Below are positions 20,833 to 32,385 of a stretch of 64,000 bases of DNA, one piece after another. The stretch is from Phenylobacterium sp. J426 (GTDB lineage: Bacteria; Pseudomonadota; Alphaproteobacteria; Caulobacterales; Caulobacteraceae). The stretch is taken from contig NZ_JAJOMY010000001.1 of NCBI RefSeq assembly GCF_024699945.1, forward strand, positions 3,479,001-3,543,000, in the 5' to 3' direction. How positions within the stretch are numbered: position 1 is the first letter of the stretch; each line of letters opens with the position of its first letter. The notes beneath the pieces are model-generated. The model was not told the DNA's origin. It worked only from the letters and a program-made list of their open reading frames with translations, and did not search any database. Made by a program: the position numbers and the translations under genes.

Positions 20833-20862
20833 CCGCGAAGCTCTCCACGCCCTACGGCGCGG

Positions 20863-21519
20863 CTATTTCCGATAGAGTCCCCAGAAGGAGAAGTCGGCCA
20901 CCGTCTGGCTGACAGCCGCCGCATCCAGGCGCCCGGCTTCGACCTCCGCGAACCGGTCGCCGATCAGCGCCCGCACGTCGACGCCGTCGTTCGCCCAGAA
21001 CTTCTCCACCGTCGGCACGGCGCGGCCGAGGTTGTTGACCACCATGAAACGGCCGCCGGACTTCAGGGCCCGGTACAGCAGGTCGATGTCCGCGACAGGG
21101 CGAGCGCAGTGCTGCAGCACCCAAACCGAGATCGCGGCGTCGAGCTGGACGCCGGCCTTCACCATGGCGATCAGCAGCTCCGGGGAGATCACCGAGAACC
21201 GCGAGGACCGCAGATAGCCCGGCGCGAGCGCACGCATCTCCGGGCTCAGATCAACCCCGAGGACATGGCAGCCCGTTCGCTCGATCAGCTCCTTCGCCAT
21301 TCGACCGATCCCGCAGCCGAAGTCGATGACGACGCTCTCGGGCGTCAGCTCGAGCCGTCCCGTGACGAGCTCGCCCAGATAGGGCGTCTCGCGCACCCCG
21401 CGCTCGTCGGTCGCGAGGCCGCCTTCGCGAGTGAGGATGATGTGGCGGGCGGCGGGCTCGTTGGCGACGCGGAAGCCGCGGGAACTGTAGGTCAACTCGG
21501 CCACGGCGAGCCTGGACAC
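20863..21519 (-). CDS. SAM-dependent methyltransferase
   Basis: Class I methyltransferase of about 218 residues with motif I VVIDFGCGIGRMAKELI, acidic post-I VLGVDLSPEMR, motif II AAISVWVLQHCA and motif III ALKSGGRFMVVNNL. Substrate unknown. There is no ATG in a sensible place. I choose GTG 21519 (VSRLAVAELTYSSRGF), which has an AAGGGC-like site upstream; GTG 21504 or a TTG further up are alternatives, so the N-terminus is uncertain. It converges on the tRNA-Lys gene and diverges from the secreted protein gene at about 21586. Confidence 0.8.
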   Translation of the reverse strand: MSRLAVAELTYSSRGFRVANEPAARHIILTREGGLATDERGVRETPYLGELVTGRLELTPESVVIDFGCGIGRMAKELIERTGCHVLGVDLSPEMRALAPGYLRSSRFSVISPELLIAMVKAGVQLDAAISVWVLQHCARPVADIDLLYRALKSGGRFMVVNNLGRAVPTVEKFWANDGVDVRALIGDRFAEVEAGRLDAAAVSQTVADFSFWGLYRK

Positions 21520-21585
21520 GGCCGCAGCCCTTGAGAAGCCGATCGCCTTACGAGCGCCCAAAGTCGCGATATGGTCGCGCTCGAC

Positions 21586-22257
21586 ATGCGCCGAACCGCC
21601 CTCGCTCCGATCCTCGCCGCCGCCGGCCTCCTTCAGGCCACCGCCGCTGCCGCCCAGCCGCCGCCGGGCCCGGTCGACGCCCCCGGTCGGGTGAAGACCG
21701 CCGACGAGCTGAAGCGTGAGAGCGTGCAAGGCGCGGCCACCGCGCCGCTCCGCGATCTGAACGTCGTCCGCGCGAAGATCCCGCGCGTGCTTCTGGAGGC
21801 CATGGCGGACCCCTACGCCCGACCGCCCAAGGGCTACACCTGCCGCACCTTGATCCCGATGGTGCAGGCGCTGGACGACGCGCTCGGGCCGGATCTCGAC
21901 CGCATCGCCGTTGAGGAGCAGGACGTCATGGAGCGCAGCCGCGAGACGGCGCTGGGAGCCGCCGCCGACCTGGCGTCGGACGCCATTCCGTTCCGCGGCT
22001 GGGTCCGGAAGCTGACCGGGGCCGAGCGGCACGACCGCCTGGTGCGCGACGCCATCTTCTCGGGCGGAGTTCGCCGGGCCTATCTGAAGGGTCTGGGTGA
22101 AGCCAAGGGCTGCAACCCGCCTGCGACGCCCAGCCACGAAAAGGCGGGCACGCCGCCGCCCGACCCGAACCGCCGCTTTATCCCGCGCTTCCCGACGAGG
22201 ACCCCTGACGCGCCGCAAAATCCCGGCGGAACTGCTCCATCCGACCCTCCGCGATAG
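21586..22257 (+). CDS. Secreted protein of unknown function
   Basis: About 223 residues with a clear signal peptide ([20 protein letters not shown] then AAAQ), so periplasmic or secreted. The mature part is mixed-charge and helical, with two cysteines (YTCRTLIPM and AKGCNPPA) that could form a disulphide, and a proline-rich, low-complexity C-terminus. I do not recognise a family. An in-frame ATG at 21571 would add five residues. The last 80 bases overlap the 3' end of tgt on the other strand, an unusually long convergent overlap, so either the proline-rich tail is a late extension or the ORF has read past an original stop. Confidence 0.7.
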   Translation: MRRTALAPILAAAGLLQATAAAAQPPPGPVDAPGRVKTADELKRESVQGAATAPLRDLNVVRAKIPRVLLEAMADPYARPPKGYTCRTLIPMVQALDDALGPDLDRIAVEEQDVMERSRETALGAAADLASDAIPFRGWVRKLTGAERHDRLVRDAIFSGGVRRAYLKGLGEAKGCNPPATPSHEKAGTPPPDPNRRFIPRFPTRTPDAPQNPGGTAPSDPPR

Positions 22258-23308
22258 CCGCCCGCATCTGCGCCATCAGCGCCTGGAAGAAGGCGACGTT
22301 GTGCCAGGACAATAGCACCTGGCCGAGGATCTCGTTGGCGCGCACCAAATGGTGCAGATAGGCCTTGGAGTAGTCGCGGCTGGCCGACACCGGAATGGCG
22401 GCGTCCAGCGGGCTTTCGTCCTCGGCGAAGCGGGCGTTCTTCAGATTGATCGGCCCGTCCCAGGTCCACGCCTGGCCGTGACGGCCGGAGCGGGTGGGCA
22501 GAACGCAGTCGAACATGTCGACGCCGCGATAGACAGCTTCGACGATGTCGATCGGCTTGCCCACGCCCATGAGGTAACGCGGCCGCTCGACGGGCAACAT
22601 GCCCGGCGCGAAGTCCAGCACCTCGCACATCGCCTGGTGGCCCTCGCCCACCGCCAGGCCGCCGATGGCGTAGCCGTCGAAGCCGATCTCGCGGAGCCGC
22701 TCGGCCGACTCACCTCGCAGGGCCTCGTCCGTGCCGCCCTGCTGGATGCCGAACAGCGCCTGGGCACCGCGTTCGCCGAACGCGTTCTTTGAACGCTGCC
22801 CCCACCGCGCCGAGCGGCGCATCGCTTCGGCCGCCTTTTCCGGCGTCGCCGGCAGGGCGACCAGCTCGTCCAGCTGCATGACGATGTCGGACCCGAGCAG
22901 GTCGGCCTGGATCTCGATGGAGCGCTCGGGGCTCAGCACATGGCGGCTGCCGTCCAGGTGGCTCTGGAAGGTGACGCTATCCTCGGTCACCTTGGAAATC
23001 TGCGACAGCGACATGACCTGGAAGCCGCCCGAGTCGGTCAGGATCGGCTTCTCCCAGCGCATGAACCTGTGCAGGCCGCCCAGACGGCGCACCCGCTCGG
23101 CCGTGGGCCGGAGCATCAGGTGGTAGGTGTTGCCCAGCAGGATGTCGGCGCCGGTTGCGGCCACCTGCTCCACCGTCATCGCCTTGACCGTGCCGGCGGT
23201 GCCGACCGGCATGAAGGCGGGCGTGCGGATCTCGCCGCGCGGGGTGGCCAGCACGCCGGTCCGGGCCTTGCCGTCGGTGGCGGCGATCGTGAACGGGAAC
23301 GCGGCCAT
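22178..23308 (-). CDS. tgt: tRNA-guanine transglycosylase (queuine tRNA-ribosyltransferase), zinc-site cysteines missing
   Basis: Exchanges guanine-34 for preQ1 in tRNAs with GUN anticodons, in queuosine synthesis. 376 residues; TIM-barrel motifs are intact: [14 protein letters not shown], the catalytic aspartate in [36 protein letters not shown] and the nucleophile region [16 protein letters not shown]. The C-terminal zinc motif, normally C-x-C-x2-C before YSRAYLHHL, reads [20 protein letters not shown], so all three cysteine positions are replaced while the downstream histidine ([10 protein letters not shown]) remains. Start ATG 23308 overlaps the queA stop by one base (TGATG), so queA-tgt are coupled. 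Confidence 0.95.
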   Translation of the reverse strand: MAAFPFTIAATDGKARTGVLATPRGEIRTPAFMPVGTAGTVKAMTVEQVAATGADILLGNTYHLMLRPTAERVRRLGGLHRFMRWEKPILTDSGGFQVMSLSQISKVTEDSVTFQSHLDGSRHVLSPERSIEIQADLLGSDIVMQLDELVALPATPEKAAEAMRRSARWGQRSKNAFGERGAQALFGIQQGGTDEALRGESAERLREIGFDGYAIGGLAVGEGHQAMCEVLDFAPGMLPVERPRYLMGVGKPIDIVEAVYRGVDMFDCVLPTRSGRHGQAWTWDGPINLKNARFAEDESPLDAAIPVSASRDYSKAYLHHLVRANEILGQVLLSWHNVAFFQALMAQMRAAIAEGRMEQFRRDFAARQGSSSGSAG

Positions 23309-24381
23309 CAGGCCCTCCAGAGCAGCGAGCTGTCGCCGTACGAGTAGAAGCGGTAGCCCGTCTCGATCGCGTGCCGGTAGGCCTCGCGCATGGTTTCCAT
23401 CCCGGCGAAGGCCGACACCAGCATGAACAGCGTCGACCTCGGCAGGTGGAAGTTGGTCATCAGCCCGTCGGCGGCCCGGAAGCGGTAGCCTGGGGTGATG
23501 AAGATCGCCGTCTCGTCGCGAAACGGCCGGATCGCCCCGTCCTCGTCGGCCGCGCTCTCCAGCAGGCGCAGCGAGGTCGTGCCGACGCAGACGATGCGTC
23601 CCCCGGCGGCGCGGACCGCGTTCAGCCGCTCGGCCGTCGCTCCGTCCACCTCGCCCCACTCCGCATGCATGCGATGCTCGGAGACCTCCTCGGTCTTGAC
23701 GGGCAGAAAGGTGCCGGCGCCGACGTGCAGGGTGACCTTCTCGACGCCGATGCCGGCCGCGGCCAGGCGGGCGAACAGATCGGGCGTGAAGTGCAGGCCG
23801 GCGGTGGGCGCCGCGACCGAGCCATCCTCGTCGGCATAGACGGTTTGGTAATCGGCGCGGTCCTGTTCGTCCTCGCCTCGCTTCGCGGCGATGTAGGGCG
23901 GCAACGGCATGGCCCCTCGCTCGGCGATGGCGGCGTCGAGCTCGGGTCCGGAAAGGTCAAAGGCCAGGGTCACCTCGCCCCCCTCGCCCTTGTCCTTCAC
24001 CGTCGCGCCCAACGCGGCGGCGAGGCAGGCCCGGTCGTCCATCGCGCCGAAGCTGATCCGGTCGCCCGGCTGCAGGCGCTTGCCCGGCCGCATGAACGCG
24101 GTCCACACGCTCGGCGACTTTCGCTGATGCAGGGTCGCCTCGACGGCCGTCCGGTTCTCGTCCCGGATCCGGACGCCCTTCAGCCGCGCCGGGATGACGC
24201 GCGTGTCGTTGACGACCAGCACGTCGCCGGCCCGCAGCAGGGTCGGAAGGTCGCGTACGGTCAGGTCCTTCAGCTCCCGCCCCGGTTCGACCAGCAGCAG
24301 CCGCGCGGAATCCCTCGGATTCGCGGGGCGGAGCGCGATGCGTTCCTCAGGAAGGTCGAAGTCGAAATCGGCAAGACGCAT
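23308..24381 (-). CDS. queA: S-adenosylmethionine:tRNA ribosyltransferase-isomerase
   Basis: Transfers the ribosyl moiety of SAM to preQ1-modified tRNA to make epoxyqueuosine, the step after tgt. 357 residues, normal length, with characteristic stretches [70 protein letters not shown] and [20 protein letters not shown]. It is the first gene of the queA-tgt operon and diverges from the EEP-family gene at 24447 across 65 bp, where both promoters must lie. Confidence 0.97.
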   Translation of the reverse strand: MRLADFDFDLPEERIALRPANPRDSARLLLVEPGRELKDLTVRDLPTLLRAGDVLVVNDTRVIPARLKGVRIRDENRTAVEATLHQRKSPSVWTAFMRPGKRLQPGDRISFGAMDDRACLAAALGATVKDKGEGGEVTLAFDLSGPELDAAIAERGAMPLPPYIAAKRGEDEQDRADYQTVYADEDGSVAAPTAGLHFTPDLFARLAAAGIGVEKVTLHVGAGTFLPVKTEEVSEHRMHAEWGEVDGATAERLNAVRAAGGRIVCVGTTSLRLLESAADEDGAIRPFRDETAIFITPGYRFRAADGLMTNFHLPRSTLFMLVSAFAGMETMREAYRHAIETGYRFYSYGDSSLLWRA

Positions 24382-24446
24382 GGGCCGCGTCCAAGGCCAC
24401 GGGGCTGCAGGCGCGTCAAGCGCCCCGCCGTGCTAGCCACGTCCAT

Positions 24447-25421
24447 ATGCGCGCCCTGCGAGTCGTCCTGACGGTGCTTCTGGCCCCGCCGCTGTTCCTC
24501 GGCGGGGCCCTCTGCGCCGGCGCCGCGGCGGCGGCCCACATGGGTCGCGAGAGCCTGCGGTTCGACATCCTGACGCATTTCGCGCCGCTCTGGCTGGCCG
24601 GCGGCCTCCTGGCCCTGGCCGGCGGCCTCGCCTTCCGTGGCTATGTCCGGGCGCTGATCCTCGGCATGGGCGCCACGGCCGTGCTGTGCGCCGGCGCCCT
24701 GATGGTCCCGGAGTTCCTGCGCGACACGGGTCCGAAGGCGCCGACCGATGCGCCGGGCCAGCTGAAGCTGGTCCAGATGAACGTGTGGAGCCGCAACGCC
24801 GACCTTCAAAGCGCCCTCGACTGGGCCTTCTCCGAGGATCCGGACATCATCGTTCTGGAGGAGACCACGCCCGCCCTTCGCGAGCGCGTCGCCGCGCAGC
24901 CGGGCTGGCACGCGAGCTGCCCGACGTGCGAGGTGATGATCCTGTCGAAACGGGCCCCGCTGCAGACTGGGCAGGTCCGTTTGCGCGGCCCCCATCCGGG
25001 CCCTCTCACCCGCGCCATGTTCAGGGACGAACGGGGCGCCTTCGCGGTGATCGGCGTTCACTACGCGTGGCCCACCGACAGCTCGGACCAGCAGGCCCAG
25101 GAGGCGGGCTTGGCTCAGGTGATCGCGATGTCGCCACGCGAGCGCACCATCGTCGCAGGCGACTTCAACTCCACGCCCTGGAGCTTCTCCCGGCGTCGCT
25201 GGGATGCGGAGTTCGGCCTCATCCGCCGCGACCGGGCGCTCTTCTCGTGGCCGGCGCAGCAGTACAAGCGCCTGCGCTGGCTGGGCGCCTTCCCGTTCCT
25301 GCCGATCGACCACGTCTACGCAGGATCCGACTGGGCGACGGTGAAGGTCAAGCGCGGGCCGCGACTGGGCTCGGACCACTATCCCGTGGTCATGACCTTA
25401 GCGCCCGTTTCGCCGCGCTGA
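24447..25421 (+). CDS. Membrane-anchored endonuclease/exonuclease/phosphatase-family protein
   Basis: 324 residues. Three N-terminal hydrophobic helices (about residues 5-30, 44-62, 68-88) anchor an EEP-fold domain of the DNase I/sphingomyelinase superfamily. Catalytic and metal-binding motifs are visible in order: LVQMNVWSRN, IIVLEETTP, VIGVHYAWP, VAGDFNSTPWSFSRR, PIDHVYAG and LGSDHYPVVM. This matches the YafD-like group whose catalytic domain faces the periplasm. The substrate (nucleic acid, phospholipid or sugar phosphate) cannot be predicted. Its 3' end overlaps the 3' end of the convergent gene by 32 bp (25390-25421). Confidence 0.9.
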   Translation: MRALRVVLTVLLAPPLFLGGALCAGAAAAAHMGRESLRFDILTHFAPLWLAGGLLALAGGLAFRGYVRALILGMGATAVLCAGALMVPEFLRDTGPKAPTDAPGQLKLVQMNVWSRNADLQSALDWAFSEDPDIIVLEETTPALRERVAAQPGWHASCPTCEVMILSKRAPLQTGQVRLRGPHPGPLTRAMFRDERGAFAVIGVHYAWPTDSSDQQAQEAGLAQVIAMSPRERTIVAGDFNSTPWSFSRRRWDAEFGLIRRDRALFSWPAQQYKRLRWLGAFPFLPIDHVYAGSDWATVKVKRGPRLGSDHYPVVMTLAPVSPR

Positions 25422-25845
25422 GCTGCCCCTGCAGACGGGCGCGGTCGGCGGAGCCCTTCGCCTCCAGCGCCTGACGCTTCCGTTCGAGGTCTTCCAGCGC
25501 CTGCGTGTGCGCCGCCTCGGCGGCGGCGAGACGCTTCTCGAGGTCGGCGACCTTCTTCAACGCCGCCTTCGAGGGTCCGGCGGGCTTCTTCGGCGCAGCC
25601 GCCTTCTTCGCCGGCTTCAGCTTGGCCAGTTCGCCGCGCGTGCCGGCGGGACGACGCAGCACTTCGCCAGGCTGCGCCGTGGCGGCCGCCCGCAGGTCGG
25701 CGTCATCGGTCTCGTGAGCGAAGCCGGTCTTGAACAGGTCCTGATGGCTGCCCCAGGCCGCCAGCGCCTTCGCCTTGGAACTGGTCGCGACGATGTAGTC
25801 GGTGAGACCGTCCGAGGTGACGAAGACCTTCAGCCGGGGCGCCAT
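25390..25845 (-). CDS. Hypothetical cytoplasmic protein with C-terminal coiled coil
   Basis: 151 residues. The N-terminal half (APRLKVFVTSDGLTDYIVAT, then SSKAKALAAWGSHQDLF) is a compact globular segment resembling a family found in other Caulobacterales and Sphingomonads but without known function. A lysine/alanine/proline-rich linker (KPAKKAAAPKKPAGPSKAA) leads to a heptad-patterned coiled coil (LKKVADLEKRLAAAEAAHTQ, continuing to the end). It lies 12 bp after the cyclophilin gene at 25858 and is probably the last gene of the ppi operon. Confidence 0.72.
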   Translation of the reverse strand: MAPRLKVFVTSDGLTDYIVATSSKAKALAAWGSHQDLFKTGFAHETDDADLRAAATAQPGEVLRRPAGTRGELAKLKPAKKAAAPKKPAGPSKAALKKVADLEKRLAAAEAAHTQALEDLERKRQALEAKGSADRARLQGQLSAAKRALRS

Positions 25846-25857
25846 GCCGGGAGCTCC

Positions 25858-26320
25858 CTAGGCGTCCGCAGCGACCTTCATCGACACGATCTTGCCGGGC
25901 TCGCGCGGCGGCTCGCCCTTGGGCAGGCCGTCGATCAGCTCCATGCCCTCGGTCACCTCACCCCAGACGGTGTACTGGCCGTCCAGGAAGGTGGCGTCGT
26001 CGAAGCAGATGAAGAACTGGCTGTTGGCCGAGTTGGGGTTCGGCGTGCGGGCCATCGAGCAGACGCCGCGGACGTGCGGCTCCCGGCTGAACTCGGCCGG
26101 CAGGTTCGGCTTGGACGAGCCGCCGGGCGCCGGTGCCCGTAGGGTCGCCGCCCTGGGCCATGAAGCCGGGGATGACGCGGTGGAAGACCACGCCGTCGTA
26201 GAAGCCCTCGCGAGCCAGTTCCTTGATCCGCTCCACGTGCTTGGGCGCGAGATCGGGCCGGAGCTTGATGGTCACCGGACCGCTCTCCAGCGTCATGATC
26301 AGGGTGTTTTCGGCGTCCAT
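25858..26320 (-). CDS. Cytoplasmic cyclophilin-type peptidyl-prolyl isomerase (PpiB-like), one frame break
   Basis: Catalyses cis-trans isomerisation of proline peptide bonds. Cyclophilin motifs are FYDGVVFHRVIPGFMAQGGD, then MARTPNPNSANSQFFICFDD, FLDGQYTVWGEV and VSMKVAADA. There is no signal peptide. The frame breaks at a three-base run 26125-26127 (CCC in the gene): dropping one base joins GDPTGTG to AGGSSKPNLPAEFSREPHV, which is the expected family sequence, and gives a 153-residue protein. One base separates it from the upstream periplasmic cyclophilin, so they are co-transcribed. Confidence 0.9.
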
Positions 26321-26321
26321 C

Positions 26322-27191
26322 TTATTTCACCTCGACAGGGATGTTCACGTCACAGGCCGAAAACATCGACCCTTGGGCCGCCGCCTTGGCGCGGGCGACC
26401 TCGGCTTTGAACCAGGCGCCGGCGGGGTCGATCACGCGGATCTTGGGCCGCTCGGCCTCCGGAATGTCGGAGAGAACGCGCACCCGCTCCATGCGGTCCT
26501 GCGGATCGGCCACCGGCTCTCCGACCTTGATGGCGTTGATCACGTCCTGGCCGACCAGCGCGCGCCCGAAGGCCGTGTAGCGCTTCTCCAGCCGCGGGTA
26601 CTTGTCGCGCATGAGGAAGAACTGGCTGTTGGCCGAGTTCGGCTCCTCGCCGCGCGCCATGCCCAGTACGCCGGGACAGTAAAGTCCCCAGGCCTGCACC
26701 TTCCCGTCGGCGGTCAGCGGCGCAAGCATCATGCTCTGGCTGGTGATCGGCAGCGCCTTGATGAAGCCGATCTCGGCCACCTGCTGGTTGTCGGCGAGCG
26801 CCACCGGCATGTCGGGGCCACGGCGGAAGAAGAATTCGGCGCGAATGTCCGGCAGTTCGGACGCGCCGGTGCCCTTGTTCTCCGGGTCGCCGGTCTGGGC
26901 CATGAAGCCCTCGATCACCCGGAAGAAGGTCAGGCCGTTGTAGAAGCCACGCTTCGCCAACTCGCGCACCCGGCCAGCCGTCTCGGGCGCGACCTCGGGA
27001 ACCAGCTCGACGATCACCCGGCCCTTGTTCGTGTCGATCACGAGCACGTCGTCGGGATTGGGCGTGCGCCAGTCGGCGGCCGTCGGCGCGCCTGGCGCGG
27101 GCGGCGGAGCGGTGGCGGTGTTCGGCTGGGCCACGGCGGTGGCGGCGCACGCCGCGAGGGTCGCGGCGATGAGAGCGGTCTTCCTGGTCAT
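26322..27191 (-). CDS. Periplasmic cyclophilin-type peptidyl-prolyl isomerase
   Basis: 289 residues with a signal peptide (MTRKTALIAATLAACAATAV, cleaved after AVA-Q) and a proline/alanine-rich linker. The cyclophilin core includes FYNGLTFFRVIEGFMAQTGD, GVLGMARGEEPNSANSQFF and RYTAFGRALVGQDVINAIK. A C-terminal extension beyond the core (about residues 230-289) contains a cysteine in FSACDVNIPVEVK. It sits between coaD (upstream, 53 bp) and the cytoplasmic paralogue (1 bp), so cells make one isomerase for each side of the membrane from one transcript. Confidence 0.93.
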   Translation of the reverse strand: MTRKTALIAATLAACAATAVAQPNTATAPPPAPGAPTAADWRTPNPDDVLVIDTNKGRVIVELVPEVAPETAGRVRELAKRGFYNGLTFFRVIEGFMAQTGDPENKGTGASELPDIRAEFFFRRGPDMPVALADNQQVAEIGFIKALPITSQSMMLAPLTADGKVQAWGLYCPGVLGMARGEEPNSANSQFFLMRDKYPRLEKRYTAFGRALVGQDVINAIKVGEPVADPQDRMERVRVLSDIPEAERPKIRVIDPAGAWFKAEVARAKAAAQGSMFSACDVNIPVEVK

Positions 27192-27243
27192 CGGGTGCTC
27201 TCGTAGCGGCCGGGCCGGCGCAAGGCCAGCCCCCGCTTGAGCC

Positions 27244-27738
27244 TCAGGACCGGCCCACCTTGGCCAGGAGCCGCGACTGGACCGCCGGGCTGACGAACTT
27301 GCCGACGTCGCCGCCCAGGACGGCGATTTCCTTCACGAGCTTCGAGGCGATCGCCTGATGCCGCGGGTCGGCCATGAAGAACACCGTCTCGATGTCGCGA
27401 TCCAGCTGCTGGTTCATCGCCGTCATCTGGAACTCGAACTCGAAGTCGGCGACCGCACGCAGCCCACGGACGATCACGCTGGCGCCCACGTCCCGGGCGA
27501 AATGCATGGTCAGGCCCTCGAAGGGCTGCACGATGATCTCGGCGCGGTTCCGAAGGCCGTCGATGGCCTCTTCGACGATCGCCACCCGCTCATCCAGGTT
27601 GAACAGCGGGCCCTTGCCGGCGTTGATCGCCACGCCGATCACCAGCCGGTCCACCAGCTTCACGGCGCGACCGATGATGTCGGTATGGCCGTTGTGGATC
27701 GGATCGAACGTGCCCGGATAGAGGCCGACGCGGGTCAT
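27244..27738 (-). CDS. coaD: Phosphopantetheine adenylyltransferase
   Basis: Adenylates 4'-phosphopantetheine in coenzyme A synthesis. 164 residues, normal length. The nucleotidyltransferase motif LYPGTFDPIHNGHTDI (HxGH type) is N-terminal, RGLRAVADFEFEFQM lies centrally, and ASKLVKEIAVLGGDV carries the second ATP-binding motif. It lies about 80 bp after gyrA on the same strand and precedes the two cyclophilin genes. Confidence 0.97.
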   Translation of the reverse strand: MTRVGLYPGTFDPIHNGHTDIIGRAVKLVDRLVIGVAINAGKGPLFNLDERVAIVEEAIDGLRNRAEIIVQPFEGLTMHFARDVGASVIVRGLRAVADFEFEFQMTAMNQQLDRDIETVFFMADPRHQAIASKLVKEIAVLGGDVGKFVSPAVQSRLLAKVGRS

Positions 27739-27819
27739 CTGGCTCGGGGCTCCCCCTTACTCAACCACCCTCGCCTTTCGCCGCAGCGCAGCAATCTGGC
27801 AAGCGAAACTTGCCGGATG

Positions 27820-30600
<2,781 letters not shown>

Positions 30601-30798
30601 GGGGGATTTGCCGTGAGAATCGGACTGGTTACGTAAGCCCGCTGATTAGCATCTGCATCCCCCGGACGCCACTTTCCCCGCGCGCCGCCCGCGCGTGCGT
30701 GCGCGACACGCGCGCATGAGCCGCAGCTCGACCGCGAATTGACCGAACGTCGGTTTCGCGTTTCAGTTGTCTCGCCTGCTTTTCCGTGGGGAAACATC

Positions 30799-31503
30799 GT
30801 GGCGGCCACACCGAACGAATTCGGCCTCGGCGATTTCGGGGCCGCGCTCGCGGCGCTCAGCGCCCTCTCCACCGCCGCCTTTGGCCTGCTGGACTCCTCC
30901 AAGGCGCTGTGGGGCGGCATCTCGAACGTCGGCAAGGGCCACCTCCAGAAGGCGCTCACACCCTTTGCGCCTGCGCTCACCGCGGCGGTCGGCGCCGACT
31001 GGTGGGGCGTCGTGCGCGCCAACTGGATCAACGGCATGCCCAAGGCCGACCAGAAAGCCCGCGTCTCGGCGCTCATCAAACTGGGCCTGTCCAAGGAGAC
31101 CGCCGTGGCGCTGTCCGTCGGCGGCAAGGTCGATGGCCCGGCGCTGGAGCGCGTCGCCGCCAAGCTGGCCGAGGGCCGCGACCTGACGAGCGCCGATCTC
31201 AACATCCTCGGCCGCATGAACGCGGCGCTGGAGGCGCGCCTCGACTACGCCTTCGAGATGGCCGAGCAGCAGTACCGGAACGTCGCCCGCCTGGCGGCCG
31301 GCGCCATCGCGGTGGCCCTCTCGTTGGCGGTATGGATGTGGTGGCCGTACTTCTTCGCGGTCGGCGAGGCGCCGGCGCAGCCCAGCCTCTTGCTGGCCCT
31401 CGGCGTAGGCCTGTTGGCCGTGCCGCTGGCCCCGGTGGCGAAAGACCTGACATCGGCGCTCTCCGCCGCCCTTCATGCACTGAAGGCGGCCAAGGCGGTC
31501 TGA
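30799..31503 (+). CDS. Predicted membrane protein of unknown function
   Basis: About 234 residues from GTG 30799, which is preceded by GGGGA; an in-frame TTG at 30739 would add 20 residues. The N-terminal two-thirds are helical, with a small-residue-rich hydrophobic patch (LAALSALSTAAFGLL). Two transmembrane helices follow near the C-terminus (ARLAAGAIAVALSLAVWMWW and LLLALGVGLLAVPLAPVAKD). I recognise no family. It is divergent from gyrA and four bases before the hydrolase gene at 31508, so the two are surely co-expressed; the membrane protein may anchor or partner the hydrolase. Confidence 0.75.
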   Translation: MAATPNEFGLGDFGAALAALSALSTAAFGLLDSSKALWGGISNVGKGHLQKALTPFAPALTAAVGADWWGVVRANWINGMPKADQKARVSALIKLGLSKETAVALSVGGKVDGPALERVAAKLAEGRDLTSADLNILGRMNAALEARLDYAFEMAEQQYRNVARLAAGAIAVALSLAVWMWWPYFFAVGEAPAQPSLLLALGVGLLAVPLAPVAKDLTSALSAALHALKAAKAV

Positions 31504-31507
31504 GCCG

Positions 31508-32347
31508 GTGACCCTGTTCATCACCACGCGCGCCGAGAGGGGCTACGACGGCTCGAAGTACGCGAGCTGCGTCTCCGCCCAGCCCGTGGAGACCCCCAGG
31601 TACGACAAGGTCGACGCGCTGGAGGTGCGCCGGAAGGTCGAAGACAAGCACGTCATCCTCGCCATCCATGGCTTCAACGTCTCCCGCGACAGCGGTGTGC
31701 GGTCTCTGGCGGCGCTGGAACGGCGCCTTGCGCTCCGGGACAACGAGCTCTTCTTCGGCGTGCTGTGGCCGGGCGATTGGTGGCTCCCGGTGATCAACTA
31801 TCCCGCCGAGGCCGACGACGCCGTTCGGGCCGGACGGCAGCTCGCGGCCTACGTCGACGAGAACATGGCCCACGCGCCGGCGGTCTCGATGGTCTCCCAC
31901 AGCCTGGGCGGACGCGTGTTGCTGGAGGCGGCCCAGCACGTTCGCCGACCAGTGCGCGAGCTGTGCGTCACCGCCGGTGCGGTCGACAACGACGTGCTGG
32001 GCAAGGGTTACGCTCGCGCCAAGGCCGTCAGCCGGCGGGTGTCGGTGCTGAGCTCGCGCAACGACATGGTCCTGCGCCTGGCCTACCCGCTGGGCGACTT
32101 CGGTTCGGACATCTTCTGGGGCGACAACGACAGCCCCTGGCGAGGCGCCCTTGGCCTCAAAGGCCCGCGCCCCGTCGAGCGCGAGAAGGTGGAGCATTGG
32201 CCGATCCCGCTGCGCCCCAAGTACGGCCACGGCGACTACTTCCCGCCGGGCGGTTTCGGTGCGGCGGACCAGGACCCGGACGGTGAGTGGACACGGGCTG
32301 TCCGGTATATCCGCCGCTGCCTGGATGGCGAGCCGGTGGCCTGGTGA
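31508..32347 (+). CDS. Alpha/beta-hydrolase fold protein (DUF900-like)
   Basis: 279 residues starting at GTG 31508. HVILAIHGFNVSRDSGVR carries the oxyanion-region HG motif and VSMVSHSLGGRVLLEAA the nucleophile elbow S-x-S-x-G-G (GHSLGG-like, here SHSLGG) of alpha/beta hydrolases. The overall pattern resembles the DUF900 group. Candidate acid and histidine are D in SSRNDMVLRLAY and H in YGHGDYFPPGG. No signal peptide. It lies 4 bp after the membrane protein gene. Lipase, esterase or peptidase activity is possible; substrate unknown. Confidence 0.85.
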   Translation: MTLFITTRAERGYDGSKYASCVSAQPVETPRYDKVDALEVRRKVEDKHVILAIHGFNVSRDSGVRSLAALERRLALRDNELFFGVLWPGDWWLPVINYPAEADDAVRAGRQLAAYVDENMAHAPAVSMVSHSLGGRVLLEAAQHVRRPVRELCVTAGAVDNDVLGKGYARAKAVSRRVSVLSSRNDMVLRLAYPLGDFGSDIFWGDNDSPWRGALGLKGPRPVEREKVEHWPIPLRPKYGHGDYFPPGGFGAADQDPDGEWTRAVRYIRRCLDGEPVAW

Positions 32348-32385
32348 GGCGTGACGGGAGCGGCGGGCGGCCTTAGGTATGGCGC

